From assembly GCA_005656395.1 (NCBI GenBank), contig SRSI01000078.1, positions 620,001 through 684,000 of the forward strand: 64,000 bases of DNA. Direction: 5' to 3'. The number at the start of each line of letters is the position of its first letter. Position 1 is the stretch's first letter. The position numbers were made by a program, and so were the translations under genes. Below the pieces are notes generated by a model. That model was not told the DNA's origin, searched no databases, and saw nothing but the letters and a program-made list of their open reading frames with translations. The stretch comes from Strongyloides papillosus. Lineage: Eukaryota > Nematoda > Chromadorea > Rhabditida > Strongyloididae. This document shows, in pieces, positions 1-11,464 of the stretch.

Positions 1-108
1 ATATATTAATGTATATATATTTTTTTTGATTACATATTCAGAAACAAATAAATAATTAGAAATTTTAGGTTTATAAAAAATAAGATACGAGGATTGTTAA
101 ACAAAATA

Positions 109-2471
109 ATGGCCATATTTAACAGTAAGTTTTAGTCCTTTTTCTTGAATTATTAAAAATAATAACATAATTATTTTAGATCATACAATATTTTCATCAT
201 GGAGATGCGCAGACTGTGATGCTGAGAAACCAACATGGGCATCAATCAATTTAGCAGTACTTTTATGTAGTGATTGTGCATCAATTCATAGAGATCTCGG
301 TATGGTAACATATTTTACATTATTTTTATTATAAATTTTTTCTTTTATTTTTTCAGGAAGACATATCAGTCAATTAGCATCTCTTCAAAAAAGTTATTGG
401 AGCCCATATCGTTTAGACCTACTTTTATATCTCTACGCAAACGGTTCAAATAATGTTTGGGAATATTTTTTAACAGATACATCACGAAATGACCACAATA
501 ATCAGAAACATTTTATAAAACCAAAACCCGAAAGCGCCATAACACCAACAAAAGAACGATTTATTAAAGAGAAGTATGTTGACAAGAAGTATGCTTCGAG
601 AGGAGTAGATGAAAACCAAAACGATTTAGATATGCAGCTATTTGCTTGTGTAAGAACATGTCATGTTGAAACAGCATTCCGACTACTAATCCATGGTGCT
701 AATCCTAATTATGTTAACTATGAAACAGGGGAAACACCTTTACATATTGCCGTTAAGGAAGGTCAATTGAAACAAGTTGAATTATTATGTATATATGGAG
801 CAAATTTGCATTTTATTAATAATAAAGAGGAATCCGCTAAAAGCATTTGCCAAGCCAGTGGTAGTACTGATTTACTAACACGTTTACTTGAGATTGAATT
901 TGAGATTTCTGATAGAATTTCATGGTTTTTGTGTGGTAAGATGCCTAGTCATGATAAGAATAGCCATTTTCTTATACCTGATATTGTTGGGTCACAATTG
1001 ACTGATAAACAAAGAATGGTTATAAAGAAGTATGTGAATCAGAATAATGATTTATTTTGTAGCATTTCTCAGGATATATTTGATGAAGTAATTTAATTTA
1101 TTAAAATCTTATTGATTATAATTTTTTTGTTTAGATTGAAAGACGTACCAACGAGAAAATTTGGTATGGTGAGACAAAAGAACGCCATGAAAAATTAGGA
1201 TCTGTTGTAAATGTTATATCATCCTTTCTGCCATTAAATCCCTTAATCCCATCTTTCAGAAATCAAAGAAGACAAAAGCTGGCAAAATTTGATACTAATG
1301 CATTTGTTTATCTACTAGTGTGCCATTTAAAAGAAACAAAAAGGCGATTTTATTGTGAAGATATTGAAACTTCTATAGGAAGAAGTATAAAACAACAACT
1401 TAGAAGATCACAAAAATCAAGTGAAAAAAACTACAGTAATAATGACTACGAGGATTATGCAAGTGTTCCATCACCAGAATCCTTAAGTAGATTAAGTGAA
1501 AGAAAATTTGTAAAAAGGCAATCACCATTACAAAATAGATTCGGTTGTGATACAACCTCAAACAGGGATGTTGAAATTCTACAGAATGTCGTTAAAAAAC
1601 AAACAGAGACAATAAATAATTTGTCTGATGTAATTATTTCTTTCTCAAGGTAAGCAATATTTCTAAATCCACTATCATTGATTATCTTTTTTTCCTATAA
1701 TTTTATAGAGAAATGAAAGTAATGCAGGAGAAGATTGATCGTGTAGCTGAGGAAAACGCCACTCTTCAAAATGATTTATCTAGGTTACGTGCTCATGTTT
1801 ATATGAAAGATACTCAATTTGCCAGTCAAACCAATGCATTCAACACTAAAAATACACCATCATTCTCACCAACTAATGGACCATCCTCAAATACATCAAA
1901 TATTTCTAATACCCCTCCAATTTTTAACACAACTTACTCAGTACAAAGAACTATTATAGCACCACAAAATAGTAGTAATACCTTTAAAGGACATATTTCT
2001 CCTGATAATGATTATATGCATAATTTAGAGGTAAATGAAAAATATGTCTCATCACAGAACGTCCAATCACAAATGGATAATTCATATGTAAATGTGTTGT
2101 CAGAGAAAAGAATATCGACGAGAAATGAAAAAAACCGTCCTTTGAAAGATGGGTTATCAAAAACAAAAATTGTACGCTTTGTTGATGATTTAACAAGTGC
2201 TATAAGAAGTTTACAAACTGAATTATTAAAACCATCACCATTTGTTTATCCCCATTGTGAAGCAGTTAATGTTGTTGTTTTTAATATTCTTAACAGTGTA
2301 CCAAAAAGTTTACAAAGGAAGACAGTTATTGTTTTGATGCAAAAGCTAGAAAATTCCATGTATAAATTGGAATCAATATGTTCGAATCCAAATATTAATG
2401 TTCATGAAGCATCATTAGCTGCATTTGCATTAGCTTTAGCAGCAAAAAATCTTTTCCTTACCTGTGAATAA
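109..2471 (+). CDS. git-1: GIT-family ArfGAP scaffold protein
   Basis: Five exons (109-124, 180-299, 357-1087, 1135-1649, 1709-2471) join in frame to 714 aa, close to the usual GIT length. The N-terminus is an ArfGAP zinc finger: C15-x2-C18-x16-C35-x2-C38 followed by the arginine finger R43. Ankyrin repeats follow (for example GETPLHIAVKEGQ), then a Spa2-homology (SHD) region around LTDKQRMVIKKY, a coiled coil starting near VEILQNVVKKQTETINNLSD, a low-complexity Ser/Thr/Asn linker and a helical C-terminus of the GIT1_C/focal-adhesion-targeting type. The family, known as the GIT partner of PIX, stimulates GTP hydrolysis on Arf6 and scaffolds Rac/PAK signalling at adhesions and synapses. Its 3' end converges on the UNC-93-like gene with about 208 bp between stops. 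The first exon has only 16 coding nt but supplies the native ArfGAP start. Confidence 0.9.
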
Positions 2472-2679
2472 CGGTACTCCTAACATTTTGAAGGATTAAT
2501 TTATTTGGCACTGAAATTAAATTTATAAAATTTAAACAAAATAATCCTGTCTCAAATATTATTTTAGCATTTTACTCTTTCAAATTATATATATAATATT
2601 TAATAATTAATTTTTTTGCATGTTTTACAAATACCATAAAACAATCGTCAATTATTTTTAAAATAAATCTAACAAGATT

Positions 2680-4114
2680 TTATAATGCAATGTTTTTAAA
2701 TGTATTCTCAGATTCAATATGATAAATATCTTCTTTTTTTCTTTCAGAATCATTTTTAATTTTATCATTTTCCTCCATTAAAGTATGTACTAGATAATTG
2801 TGATTTAAAAAAAAGAGTGATATGAGTGTTACGACTAATACTATTGTAAGACCAGTCATCTCAATGTATAAATTTAATGACGGTCCAAATATAAATGATA
2901 AACTGCATCCGATGGATTGAAAAAGTCTTGATAATGATACAGCTTGACTTGTTTCATCTTTAAATTGTGATGTACAAGCACCTGTCCTAATTGAATTCCA
3001 TGCTCCATCACCAGCGCCAAGGAGAAATGAAATAAGGAGGACAGTAAATGCATTTGCTGGTAAAAAACTTTCTTTACTTGTATGCATATATTTTGATTCT
3101 GGTGGTATACAGCAAAATATCAAAACAAATGTCATGAAATGTAATATTCCAGCTAATGTTATTGAATATTTATAACCATTTACAGTATACTTTTTTGATA
3201 TCCATGATATAATTAAACTCATAATTATTTGCCCAATACCACATGCTATTGTGTAGAAGGCAGTTAATCTTAAAGTACTTCCTAAATTTAATGTTTTTAA
3301 GAATGTTAAACATGTTGGGTATATTGCAACCCAATATCCACTTTCATAACCAATAAAAAAAAAACATGGTATAAGTAGTTGTAATCTCCTATCCTTTATC
3401 ATTGTTAAATTTTTTTTCAATGAATTAACCAATTTTTCTTTGCTAAAAGCATTTATTGACCCACTAAAATTTGGTAGAGTACTAAACAATATAAAACTAA
3501 TAAATGACGTTGCTAAAAAGAGGGACATTACTATTCTTATTGTTGAAATTGGCATGTAATCCATTAGTTCACCTTCTAAAAATTCTTCCAATACTAATAA
3601 TGCTATTCCTCCAAGTGGGAGTGATATTAAATTGACAGCCCAACATATTGCACTATTTCTTAGATAATTGTTTTTTGTTGTTATTTCACGAAGGTAAACA
3701 CCATGTCCAGTCCAGGATACTTAAAAAATTATTAAATTTACTTATGGGTTTTTTTATAATCCTTTACTTACATGAATTTCCAAGGCCCATTAATGCTGAA
3801 ACAATGTAATAAACATGACTATTAAGAAACATAAAAAACGCCATATGAATTGTAAAGATAAATCCTGATAGTACCATACTCCATTTAGCACCAATTGTGT
3901 CAACGATATAAGATGTTATTAATGCTGTTATAGCACTGGCGGCATAATTTAATGCTAATCCATAATATCCAGCATATGGATTCATTCTATTAGGATCAAG
4001 ATGTGATACACTATGAAGCATATTTTCTTCAATCATAGATTTAATATCAAATCCCAGGTATAGAAAAAGAAATCCAACACCAAGAAGATGAACTAATAAC
4101 AATTCTCTTGCCAT
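2680..4114 (-). CDS. UNC-93/MFSD11-like major facilitator transporter
   Basis: Two exons (4114-3772 and 3719-2680), separated by a 52-nt intron, encode 460 aa. The protein is almost entirely hydrophobic with about 11-12 membrane segments. It carries UNC-93/MFSD11 signatures: GYYGLALNY in the second segment, GAKWSMVLSG between TM2 and TM3, and SWTGHGVYL followed by LRNSAICWA, corresponding to the GQGxYLT/RNSGIFWA block of the family. UNC-93 in C. elegans modulates a two-pore K+ channel; the function of MFSD11-type members is poorly known, so the substrate is left open. A TTTTTAG acceptor ends 8 nt upstream of the ATG, suggesting trans-splicing. The C-terminus is charged (KIKNDSERKKEDI) and probably cytosolic. 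Confidence 0.85.
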
Positions 4115-4122
4115 GGTAAATT

Positions 4123-4134
4123 CTAAAAATGAAA
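4123..4134 (-). promoter_or_regulatory. putative SL trans-splice acceptor of the UNC-93-like gene
   Basis: On the minus strand the sequence reads TTTCATTTTTAG directly before AATTTACC-ATG. No coding exon is visible upstream, so this is best read as a spliced-leader acceptor or a 5'-UTR intron end. Confidence 0.5.
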
Positions 4135-4846
4135 GTATAACTTAGGTATTTCATAATAAATATAACAAAAAAGAAGGACTAACTTATATTAAACCGCTTA
4201 TTTTTTAATATGCTTTCAAAATTTTAGTAAAAACTGTGTTTTTATTTATAAAAATCAGAGAAAAGTGATGAAATTATATATTAAGGTTTTTAAAAATTAA
4301 TATGATAAAATGAGATAGAATAATTTAAACTTTATTTACTATTTTTTTATCATATAATTATTATGAAAATTTTTTTTGTATTATTATCAAATTATGGTAG
4401 AATAGAAGTTTAATGTATATAAATGTTTGAAATATGAAGTTATATTTATTGTAATTTATCCATTCTTTAAAATTGATATTCCTGTTAAATTGTATAAAAT
4501 TAGTTTTATCATTACCAATTAAAAAGGGGTAATATTTTAACAACCTTGACAGAAAAGTAGTGTCTCATTATATAATAATCCTTTAACTTTAAAGATATTG
4601 TGTTCAAGAAAGAAATATTGATACTTTTAGAAATTTATAGTAGAACATTGATTATCTATTAATTTTATAGCAAATTATAAACTTCTTAAAACCGTAGTCA
4701 TTACAACAACTTTGAATAGATCAGCTTTTTCATGAAATTATTAAAATATTACAACTTGTGTAGTTAATTATTTTGTTTTAAAATACTTAATAGATTTATT
4801 TTTACAAAGTATATATCATTTTTATTTTTTTTATTAATTACGTGAT
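4125..4846. other. noncoding spacer, 0.7 kb
   Basis: AT-rich spacer between the 5' end of the UNC-93-like gene and the 3' end of the neighbouring GPCR, both on the minus strand. A 60-codon minus-strand frame at 4361-4543 looks like chance. No RNA gene or repeat was seen. Confidence 0.6.
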
Positions 4847-6788
4847 TTATTTATCGGAGTAGTTTGATGTGATGGTATTGGTCATGGCAACTGATAAAAC
4901 AATTTTGTCTAATCCAGTACCTATACATTTTTCACCACCTTGTTGTAAATTCAAACTTGAATTTTCCTGATTTTGAGACATCATCTTACTTTTATTTCTC
5001 CTTATTACATATCCATTACCACTATTTAAATATCTCATTGTTGGAGTATACTCAAATTGAAATCTATCAAAGTAATTTTTACAAAAACACATATTTGATA
5101 ATCTTAAATTAACTTCTTGTCTAATTCTTTGATTACATGCGTAGTATATTGGTAAACGTAATGCACAAGCTAGAACAGTTAATAATGATATAAGATCTGA
5201 CGAAATTGTGTAGTATGGCCGAATATGTTCACTTGTCAAAAATTCCTGAAAAATAAATGTATTTTTTCCTCTGTAAATTGATAGTACTAAAGTTAAACTA
5301 ACAGAATCAAAAGCTTCCCATGTTGCGACAACAACATTCAAGAGATTTGATGCCAGATAAGTGCAAGTAACCAAAACTAACATCCTAGTGGCTGATCGAA
5401 TATTATGCTATAAAAAAATATTTGTTATATATTGTATATTTACATAAGAGTGATTTGAAAAACTTCTTTGTTAGGCATGAAAATTAAAATTATTGTAGTT
5501 TAAGCATTTTGTTATAAAAACTTCTGATAAACTGAACCAGGACATGATAATGTATTTAAATATTTGAGAAGCATTAAAATACGATTTAACATAAAATATT
5601 TCATAAATATGTATGTTAAAAAAATAGCGATTAATAAATTAAAATTTAACTACACAAATAATACTATAAACATTAATAAATTGTTATCTGCATTTACTAT
5701 ATATAAAAAATATAAAACTACTTGTTTTTTAATAAAAAAAAAGTTTATGAAGGTACAACACACTTACGCGATGTTCAGAAATTCCAAAGCGAAAAAGCCG
5801 AGCTCCTACCTGTTGCCTTCGTAGTTGGAGAACAATTTGTATATTAAAATAAAAACTTAAAAAAAATGGTAAAAATGTAGAGACAAGACAACGAAACCAA
5901 AAAGTATACATTGTTTTATAAGGTTCTTCCTTGGCAAATTCATTAAAACCAACGATATATGCTGTGACTCCAGTACAATTATAGTTATTCTCAACCATCA
6001 ATTCCCAAAATAATGGTCCTTTAGCTAGTAAGGCAAAGAAAAACACAATAACTGTTAGTATAATTCTATGTGCCATTGTAAAGTTATTCTTAATTTTTTT
6101 AACTGTTAAAAACCGTTCAAAAGTTGCTAACGTAATTAATAGTGCAGACCCTGTCATTGTTATATGACATGTTGAAAAAACGTACTTAACATAACTAAAC
6201 CATGCAGTTGACATAAACTCATTTTTAAAATAGTCCATAAAGATATTTACAGGAAACATAAGTATATATGACGCTAGAAAAAATAAAAAAAATTAATGTA
6301 TCAATAATCATGTTAATTTTAATAAAAAAAGTTGTTTTTTTTTGGTTAACTATCTTTCATTTTGTTTAGAATAGTGGTTATTAAGGGATTGAAAAGAAGG
6401 AAGATGAACTCAAAATTTAATTGAGGTTAATAAAATGATAAAAAAGTAATGGATTTAGGAGAAAGGGGATAGTATATATGAAGTTTATAAACTTTGACAA
6501 ACCTGATAAAAAGATATCGCTGAAGGCAAGAAAAATAAGATATAATAATTGAGAGTAACGGTTATTACGACTGGAGATAAGAATTGTGAATAAAAATGTA
6601 TTGAAGATAACTGAAATAATTGCAACCAAACTTCCGACAATCCCGACCATAATAAATCTACTCTCTTCAGGAGTGATGACAGAACAATGTTCTTCCCAGA
6701 ATTCATCATGAATAGGATTTATCGTTATTGTGTTATCAAATTCGTTTCCATCATCCATCGTGTTAAAAGTTCCGTTTTCAGTATCCAT
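4847..6788 (-). CDS. class A peptide GPCR, nematode FMRFamide-receptor-like
   Basis: Three exons (6788-6503, 6273-5768, 5407-4847) give 450 aa with seven hydrophobic segments. The N-terminus is extracellular with N-x-S/T sites (NGT, NTT-like). TM3 ends in ATFERFLTV, an ERF in place of DRY. TM6 follows HNIRSATRMLVLVTCTYL, and TM7 ends in LRLPIYYACNQRIRQE, which replaces NPxxY. The ATRM..TYLxSN and LRLPIYY blocks are the pattern I associate with the nematode frpr/FMRFamide-receptor-like expansion. The protein should couple a neuropeptide ligand to a G protein in neurons or muscle; the ligand cannot be read from sequence. The C-tail carries a cysteine group (NMCFCKNYF) that may be palmitoylated. 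Exon 2 to exon 3 is spliced over a 360-nt intron, long for this genome. Confidence 0.82.
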
Positions 6789-8656
6789 CCTTGTTAAGGT
6801 TGATTATAAGAAAGAAGGAAAGTGACGAAAAAAATTTAAATATTTCTCTAAAATAGGAATGATAGCAATATTATAAGGATTGTAAAACAATATTTTATCA
6901 CTTTTTATTATATCTTTTCAACAAACACATTTGTTTAAAAAGTTAACAAGTAAAAATTACATAATTTTAGTAACAAAAAGCAAATAAAGAGAAGATTATA
7001 AAATGAGTTGAAAAAGAAAATTGTCACATTTGGAAAGTCTTTGCTATAAAAATGAAGATAGGAGGGATGAAGGATGAAAAAAATTTTTTTTATTCTAAAA
7101 AAAGAACAAAAAAATTTCCAAAAAATGTTGTCCTTTGTATCAATGCCGCTTGTTTAATGATGAGGAATATCAAAAGGTTTCTAGGAATATAAAGTGCAAA
7201 TTTAGGAGATGAAATTTGAAGAACTTATTTTCTCTATTTTTCACGTAAACAAAACATATTTTTTGATATATCAGTAAATTATTGAATTTATTTATTATTT
7301 AATGATTAAGAAGCATTTATTGTAGGAGAATTTTTTAAAGATGTAATTTTTTTCATTTTCCAATACCACTGTATGATATGATATATCTTTTTAAGAATGT
7401 GGGAATATTAATGATTTATTTATTTCATATTATTACCTACATAAATCTTAAACTTAAAAAATGAGAATAATCATCCTTTTGATGGGAAATGTTATGATAA
7501 ACAACATAGAAAGAAATAAAAATTTTAAATAAAAAATGGAAAAAATAATTTTATTAAAATATTTTATAGTCATTATCATTTAATATTAGAAAAAATTAAT
7601 ACACTACCTATATAAATAAGAAAAAATACTTTTTTACATTTATTTCATTATCATACACATCTATGGGATATATTAAAAAATGTCTATAGAGGATATTGAG
7701 GTATTAATTTATGGATGATTTTGAATTTCTAAAGACTACATTTATATCGTATTTATAACTATATGGAAAGGAAAATTAATTTTTAAGATATATGAATATG
7801 TATATAATAAAAATATTGAAAGAAAAGGGAAAAACAAAAGCTTAAATGCTTTTTAAAAAGTTGATAGATAATAATCAAATTTTAAAATTGTAGTTAGATA
7901 TAAAAAATATGTTTACATGGTATTTAATTTCTTTAATCGTTTAAAAAAAAACTAGTGATAAGTTAAAAATTTTTAGTTTTTGAACTAATTATACATAATA
8001 GTGTATATTAATAAAAGAATTGTATTGTGGACCATTTTAAGTTATTATATTTCCTTTTTGAAAATGGAAATTATATACATATTTGGGGTATTATTTGTGC
8101 TCGGTACTCGTTAACTTAAAATGTAGTAATTGGTTTTTAATATTTAAATCAGTTAACTAAATATAAATTATATAACAAGTGATAATATCTGACAATGATA
8201 AAAAACCCCATTTATTTTACCATACATAAACCAATATATTTTTCTCACTGTAATGAGAAAATATTGTATTCATTTAGGATTTCTTGGTAATATAAAAATT
8301 TGGACAATGTATTTTAAGGATAAAAATAATTAAAAATGGAGTATTATAAAATGCATAGAAAAAAGTTTCAAATGATTGAGATATAATATATTGTAGGGTG
8401 AGATAAAGAAAATTATTTTCTTTTCTTGTTATAAAACTTATATTTTATAATTCTATATTTGTTTATTAATCTTTTTTATTATAATATTTGTATGGAGTGG
8501 AAAAGATTAGAATGTTAAAAAAGTGTATTTGTTTTTAATTGAATAAAGAAAAGAAATCTTTTATTGTAAACATTTTGAATATTGAAAATACAATTCTAAT
8601 AGAAAAAATTATTTAGATTTTTATTTCCTTAAGATTGATATTACATAAAAGATAGT
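6789..8656. other. noncoding upstream region of the FMRFamide-receptor-like GPCR, 1.9 kb
   Basis: No credible reading frame. The plus strand is visibly purine-rich just upstream of the GPCR, for example around 7000-7230. It therefore reads as pyrimidine-rich on the GPCR sense strand. It probably holds the GPCR promoter/5' region and the 3' UTR of the thiolase. Confidence 0.6.
8620..8625 (-). terminator. candidate polyadenylation signal of the thiolase
   Basis: TTTATT on the plus strand is AATAAA on the minus strand, beginning about 32 nt after the thiolase stop codon. The motif is frequent in such AT-rich DNA, so position is the main support. Confidence 0.35.
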
Positions 8657-9829
8657 CTACATTTTTTGGATTATCATTCCTGAGGCACCACCTCCACCAT
8701 TGCAAATAGCACATAAACCATACTCTCCTTGTTTTAATGTATGGGCAAGATGTGTTACAAGTCTTGCTCCAGACATTCCAATTGGATGGCCAAGTGATAC
8801 AGCACCTCCATGAACGTTTATTTTTTCAATATCAATTCCAAGGCGTTTAACAGCAAAAAGTACAACAGTACTGAATGCTTCATTCAACTCATAACGTGAG
8901 ATGTCATTTTCTGTTAATCCAGCTTTCTTTAAAAGTTGCCCAATAAGGAAAGTTGGTGCTTGATCAAATCTAATTGGGTCAATAGAAGCATCATCATAGG
9001 CAATAATTTTGGCTAATGGGGTAAGATTAAATTCTTTAATTTTATTTTCATTGGCAAGAATGACAGCACATCCACCATCACTGAGAGGTGAGGCGTTGGC
9101 AGCAGTAACAGTACCATCTTTTTTGAAAACAGTCTTTAATGTCTTCATTTTTGATGGATTAAATTTCTGGTATTCTTCATCTTTATCAATTGTTTTTTCT
9201 CCATTGCGATCTTTCACAACAACCGGAATAATTTCGTTATTGAATGCGCCACTATTCCATGCATTGGTTGATCTTTTATAACTAAGAGATGCAAACTCAT
9301 CCTGCTCCTCTCTCGTAATACTATTGGTACTTGCTGTATTTTCGACACATTCACCCATATGTAATTTAAGTAACCCATCAGTGAGGCCATCATGGAGAAT
9401 TCCATCAATTATATTAAAACCACCATAAGGAAGTTCACCTCTCTTGATATAAAACGGGACATTTGACATGGACTCCATTCCACCACAAACAACTAATTCA
9501 CGATCTTTTAATTTAATTGCTTGTGCCCCAAAGATAATTGCTTTCATTCCAGAAGAACAAACCTTATTGATTGTGGTAGCAGGGGCAGTAATAGGGATGC
9601 CAGCTTTTAAGGCGGCATTTCGAGCTGGAGCTTGTCCATTTTGAGCTTGACAAACATTACCCATAAATACTTCTTCTACAGCCTCTGGATTTAAGGAAAT
9701 TTTCTCCATAGCTCCCTTGATAGCAATTGTTCCCAACTCCACGGCACTGAATGAGGAAAGTGTTGATTTAAATCCTCCAATTGGGGTACGTACACAAGAG
9801 ACAATATAAGCATCAGATAAGGGAACCAT
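8657..9829 (-). CDS. acetyl-CoA C-acetyltransferase (thiolase), probably cytosolic
   Basis: A single uninterrupted 390-aa frame matches type II thiolases along the whole length. The acyl-accepting cysteine is C91 in NKVCSSGMKA, the catalytic histidine is H348 in SLGHPIGMSG, and the second cysteine is C376 in CAICNGGGGASG. It interconverts two acetyl-CoA and acetoacetyl-CoA, feeding ketone-body, isoleucine or mevalonate-type metabolism. The N-terminus MVPLSDAYIVSCVRTPIG starts directly at the fold with no amphipathic transit peptide. The C-terminus QKM is not a good PTS1. A cytosolic ACAT2-like location is therefore inferred rather than the mitochondrial location of the KAT-1 type. It is the only sizeable intronless metabolic gene here; codon use looks like that of its neighbours, so I see no sign of transfer. 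Confidence 0.93.
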   Translation of the reverse strand: MVPLSDAYIVSCVRTPIGGFKSTLSSFSAVELGTIAIKGAMEKISLNPEAVEEVFMGNVCQAQNGQAPARNAALKAGIPITAPATTINKVCSSGMKAIIFGAQAIKLKDRELVVCGGMESMSNVPFYIKRGELPYGGFNIIDGILHDGLTDGLLKLHMGECVENTASTNSITREEQDEFASLSYKRSTNAWNSGAFNNEIIPVVVKDRNGEKTIDKDEEYQKFNPSKMKTLKTVFKKDGTVTAANASPLSDGGCAVILANENKIKEFNLTPLAKIIAYDDASIDPIRFDQAPTFLIGQLLKKAGLTENDISRYELNEAFSTVVLFAVKRLGIDIEKINVHGGAVSLGHPIGMSGARLVTHLAHTLKQGEYGLCAICNGGGGASGMIIQKM

Positions 9830-10818
9830 GATAATGTAAAATAAGAAGAAATAGACAAATAAATTTATTTAAAAGACAGTTTGAAACTGATTTACAATGT
9901 TAAATGACGACGCGGACTTAATATGTGACGATTTGACATGACACGGAATCACTTTTTTTTCATTTAATTCTCTTTTTTATTGCATTGCCTTTGATTTTCA
10001 AGGTAACCTTCTCATCAATCAGAAGTTGAAAGACTATTTCAATCAATTTTACAATGATTTTAATAACATTGGAATTCAATTGGAAAAAATTTCAAATGAT
10101 AAATGTAATTTTTGTTTTTAAAGTTTTATTTAAAATAATATTTATTACAAAAGTTTCTTTAAGATATAATTTCTTAAATTTCTTAGTGATAAGATAACGA
10201 TAGTTTAAAAGAAGATGGATTACTCAACAGATTGTCTAAGTAATAATGTAATGTATTATTGTATGAATATACAATTTAATGTAAATATAAATATCCATGG
10301 AAAACAATTTTTCAATTGTACATTAAATAAATAAAACTCAATTTTAAATAATTCTTAAAGATTAAAAACGTTATTTCTTATGAATATAAAATAAACAACA
10401 GTCCCTGATGATGAATCGTATTTGTTTTGTAAAATATTAATTAATATATATTTTATGCTTTTAAGTTATATGATTAAAAACAACCTTTGTTTGGGAATTT
10501 TACTTAAAAATTTTTTTTTCTATTATGATTATTAATTGCAAGAAAACATGTAATGAAGAGGGGGTGATTTTATCAATAAAGCCGTAAATTTTTTTTGCTT
10601 TTTTGTAAAAAAAAGATTGTCATTGAAGAACAAATAGTTATAGCAAATTAGTTTTGATCTTTTAACCTTAAATAATCTAATCTATTTTGCATTAATGTTA
10701 ATAAAACAAACTTAAGTATAAATTTCTTGATTTGAAACAGTCATTATAAAACATTACCTGTGTTATAATTTTTTGGTTCATTAATGTACCTAAATAAATA
10801 TTTATAAAATATATATAT
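9830..10818. other. divergent intergenic region, 1.0 kb
   Basis: Lies between the 5' ends of the thiolase (-) and the ZP-C gene (+), so it should hold both promoters. The thiolase-proximal 100 bp contains GC-richer stretches, including GACGACGCGGACTT near 9905. No gene was recognised. Confidence 0.5.
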
Positions 10819-11464
10819 ATGATGAATATATTAAGTGTTAATAGACCTTTAGTTATAACAATATTCTTTATTTTATATAACTTTATAATTACGTTACCAA
10901 CAGGAGAAAGTTATGATAATGATAATAAAAATGATAGAAAGGTAATTGAATTACCCCCAAGTAAATTCCCAGAACCTGAATGTGTTTATAATATTTTAGA
11001 AGGTACAAAACATGGAAATAAGGTTAGCAGGTGAGGTCATTTTTATTATATAATACATTTTATCATTTATCAATTTAATATGTATATTTATAATTTTTAG
11101 AGAAGTTAGTATTGGGGAACCTTTATATCATCAGTGGTCATGTAATTATGGTATTCGTAGTGTCCGAATGTATTGCATAATGGTTCATAATTGTACAGTG
11201 TCTCATTCAAAAGATAATTCAAATAACCAAATTATTCCGATTATAGATGAATTTGGATGCTCTTACTATCCATCTATTATACCTCATATAGAGTATACTA
11301 GTGATCTTCAAGGAGGACTACCAGTGAATGCCTTTAGTCTTGATATTGACAAACCAGCTTTATTTTTTCAATGTAACATTAAATTATTAATAAAAATAAA
11401 TAATGTTTGTAGGAGACCTCATTGTACTCCATTGTCACAATATCAATCAAATAATGAAAATTAA
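10819..11464 (+). CDS. secreted cuticlin-like protein consisting of a lone ZP-C subdomain
   Basis: Two exons (10819-11030, 11101-11464) give 191 aa. A signal peptide (hydrophobic stretch PLVITIFFILYNFIITLP) is followed by a short charged linker. The remainder matches the C-terminal half of nematode cuticlin ZP domains: PECVYNILEG, GEPLYHQWSC, VRMYCIMVHNCTV, IIDEFGCSYY, KPALFFQCNIKLLIK and VCRRPHC. Eight cysteines in this region are consistent with a complete ZP-C. There is no ZP-N half, furin site or C-terminal membrane anchor. Cuticlins polymerise in the nematode cuticle; without ZP-N this protein might cap, modify or antagonise polymers, which is inference. The upstream kilobase shows no ZP-N exon. 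Confidence 0.75.

Noticed and set aside
2617..2622. TGCATG downstream of the GIT gene
   Set aside because: It falls in the short convergent 3' spacer with no splice site nearby, and about five such hexamers per strand are expected by chance.
9009..9408. Frames overlapping the thiolase on both strands
   Set aside because: Shadows of the highly conserved thiolase coding sequence.
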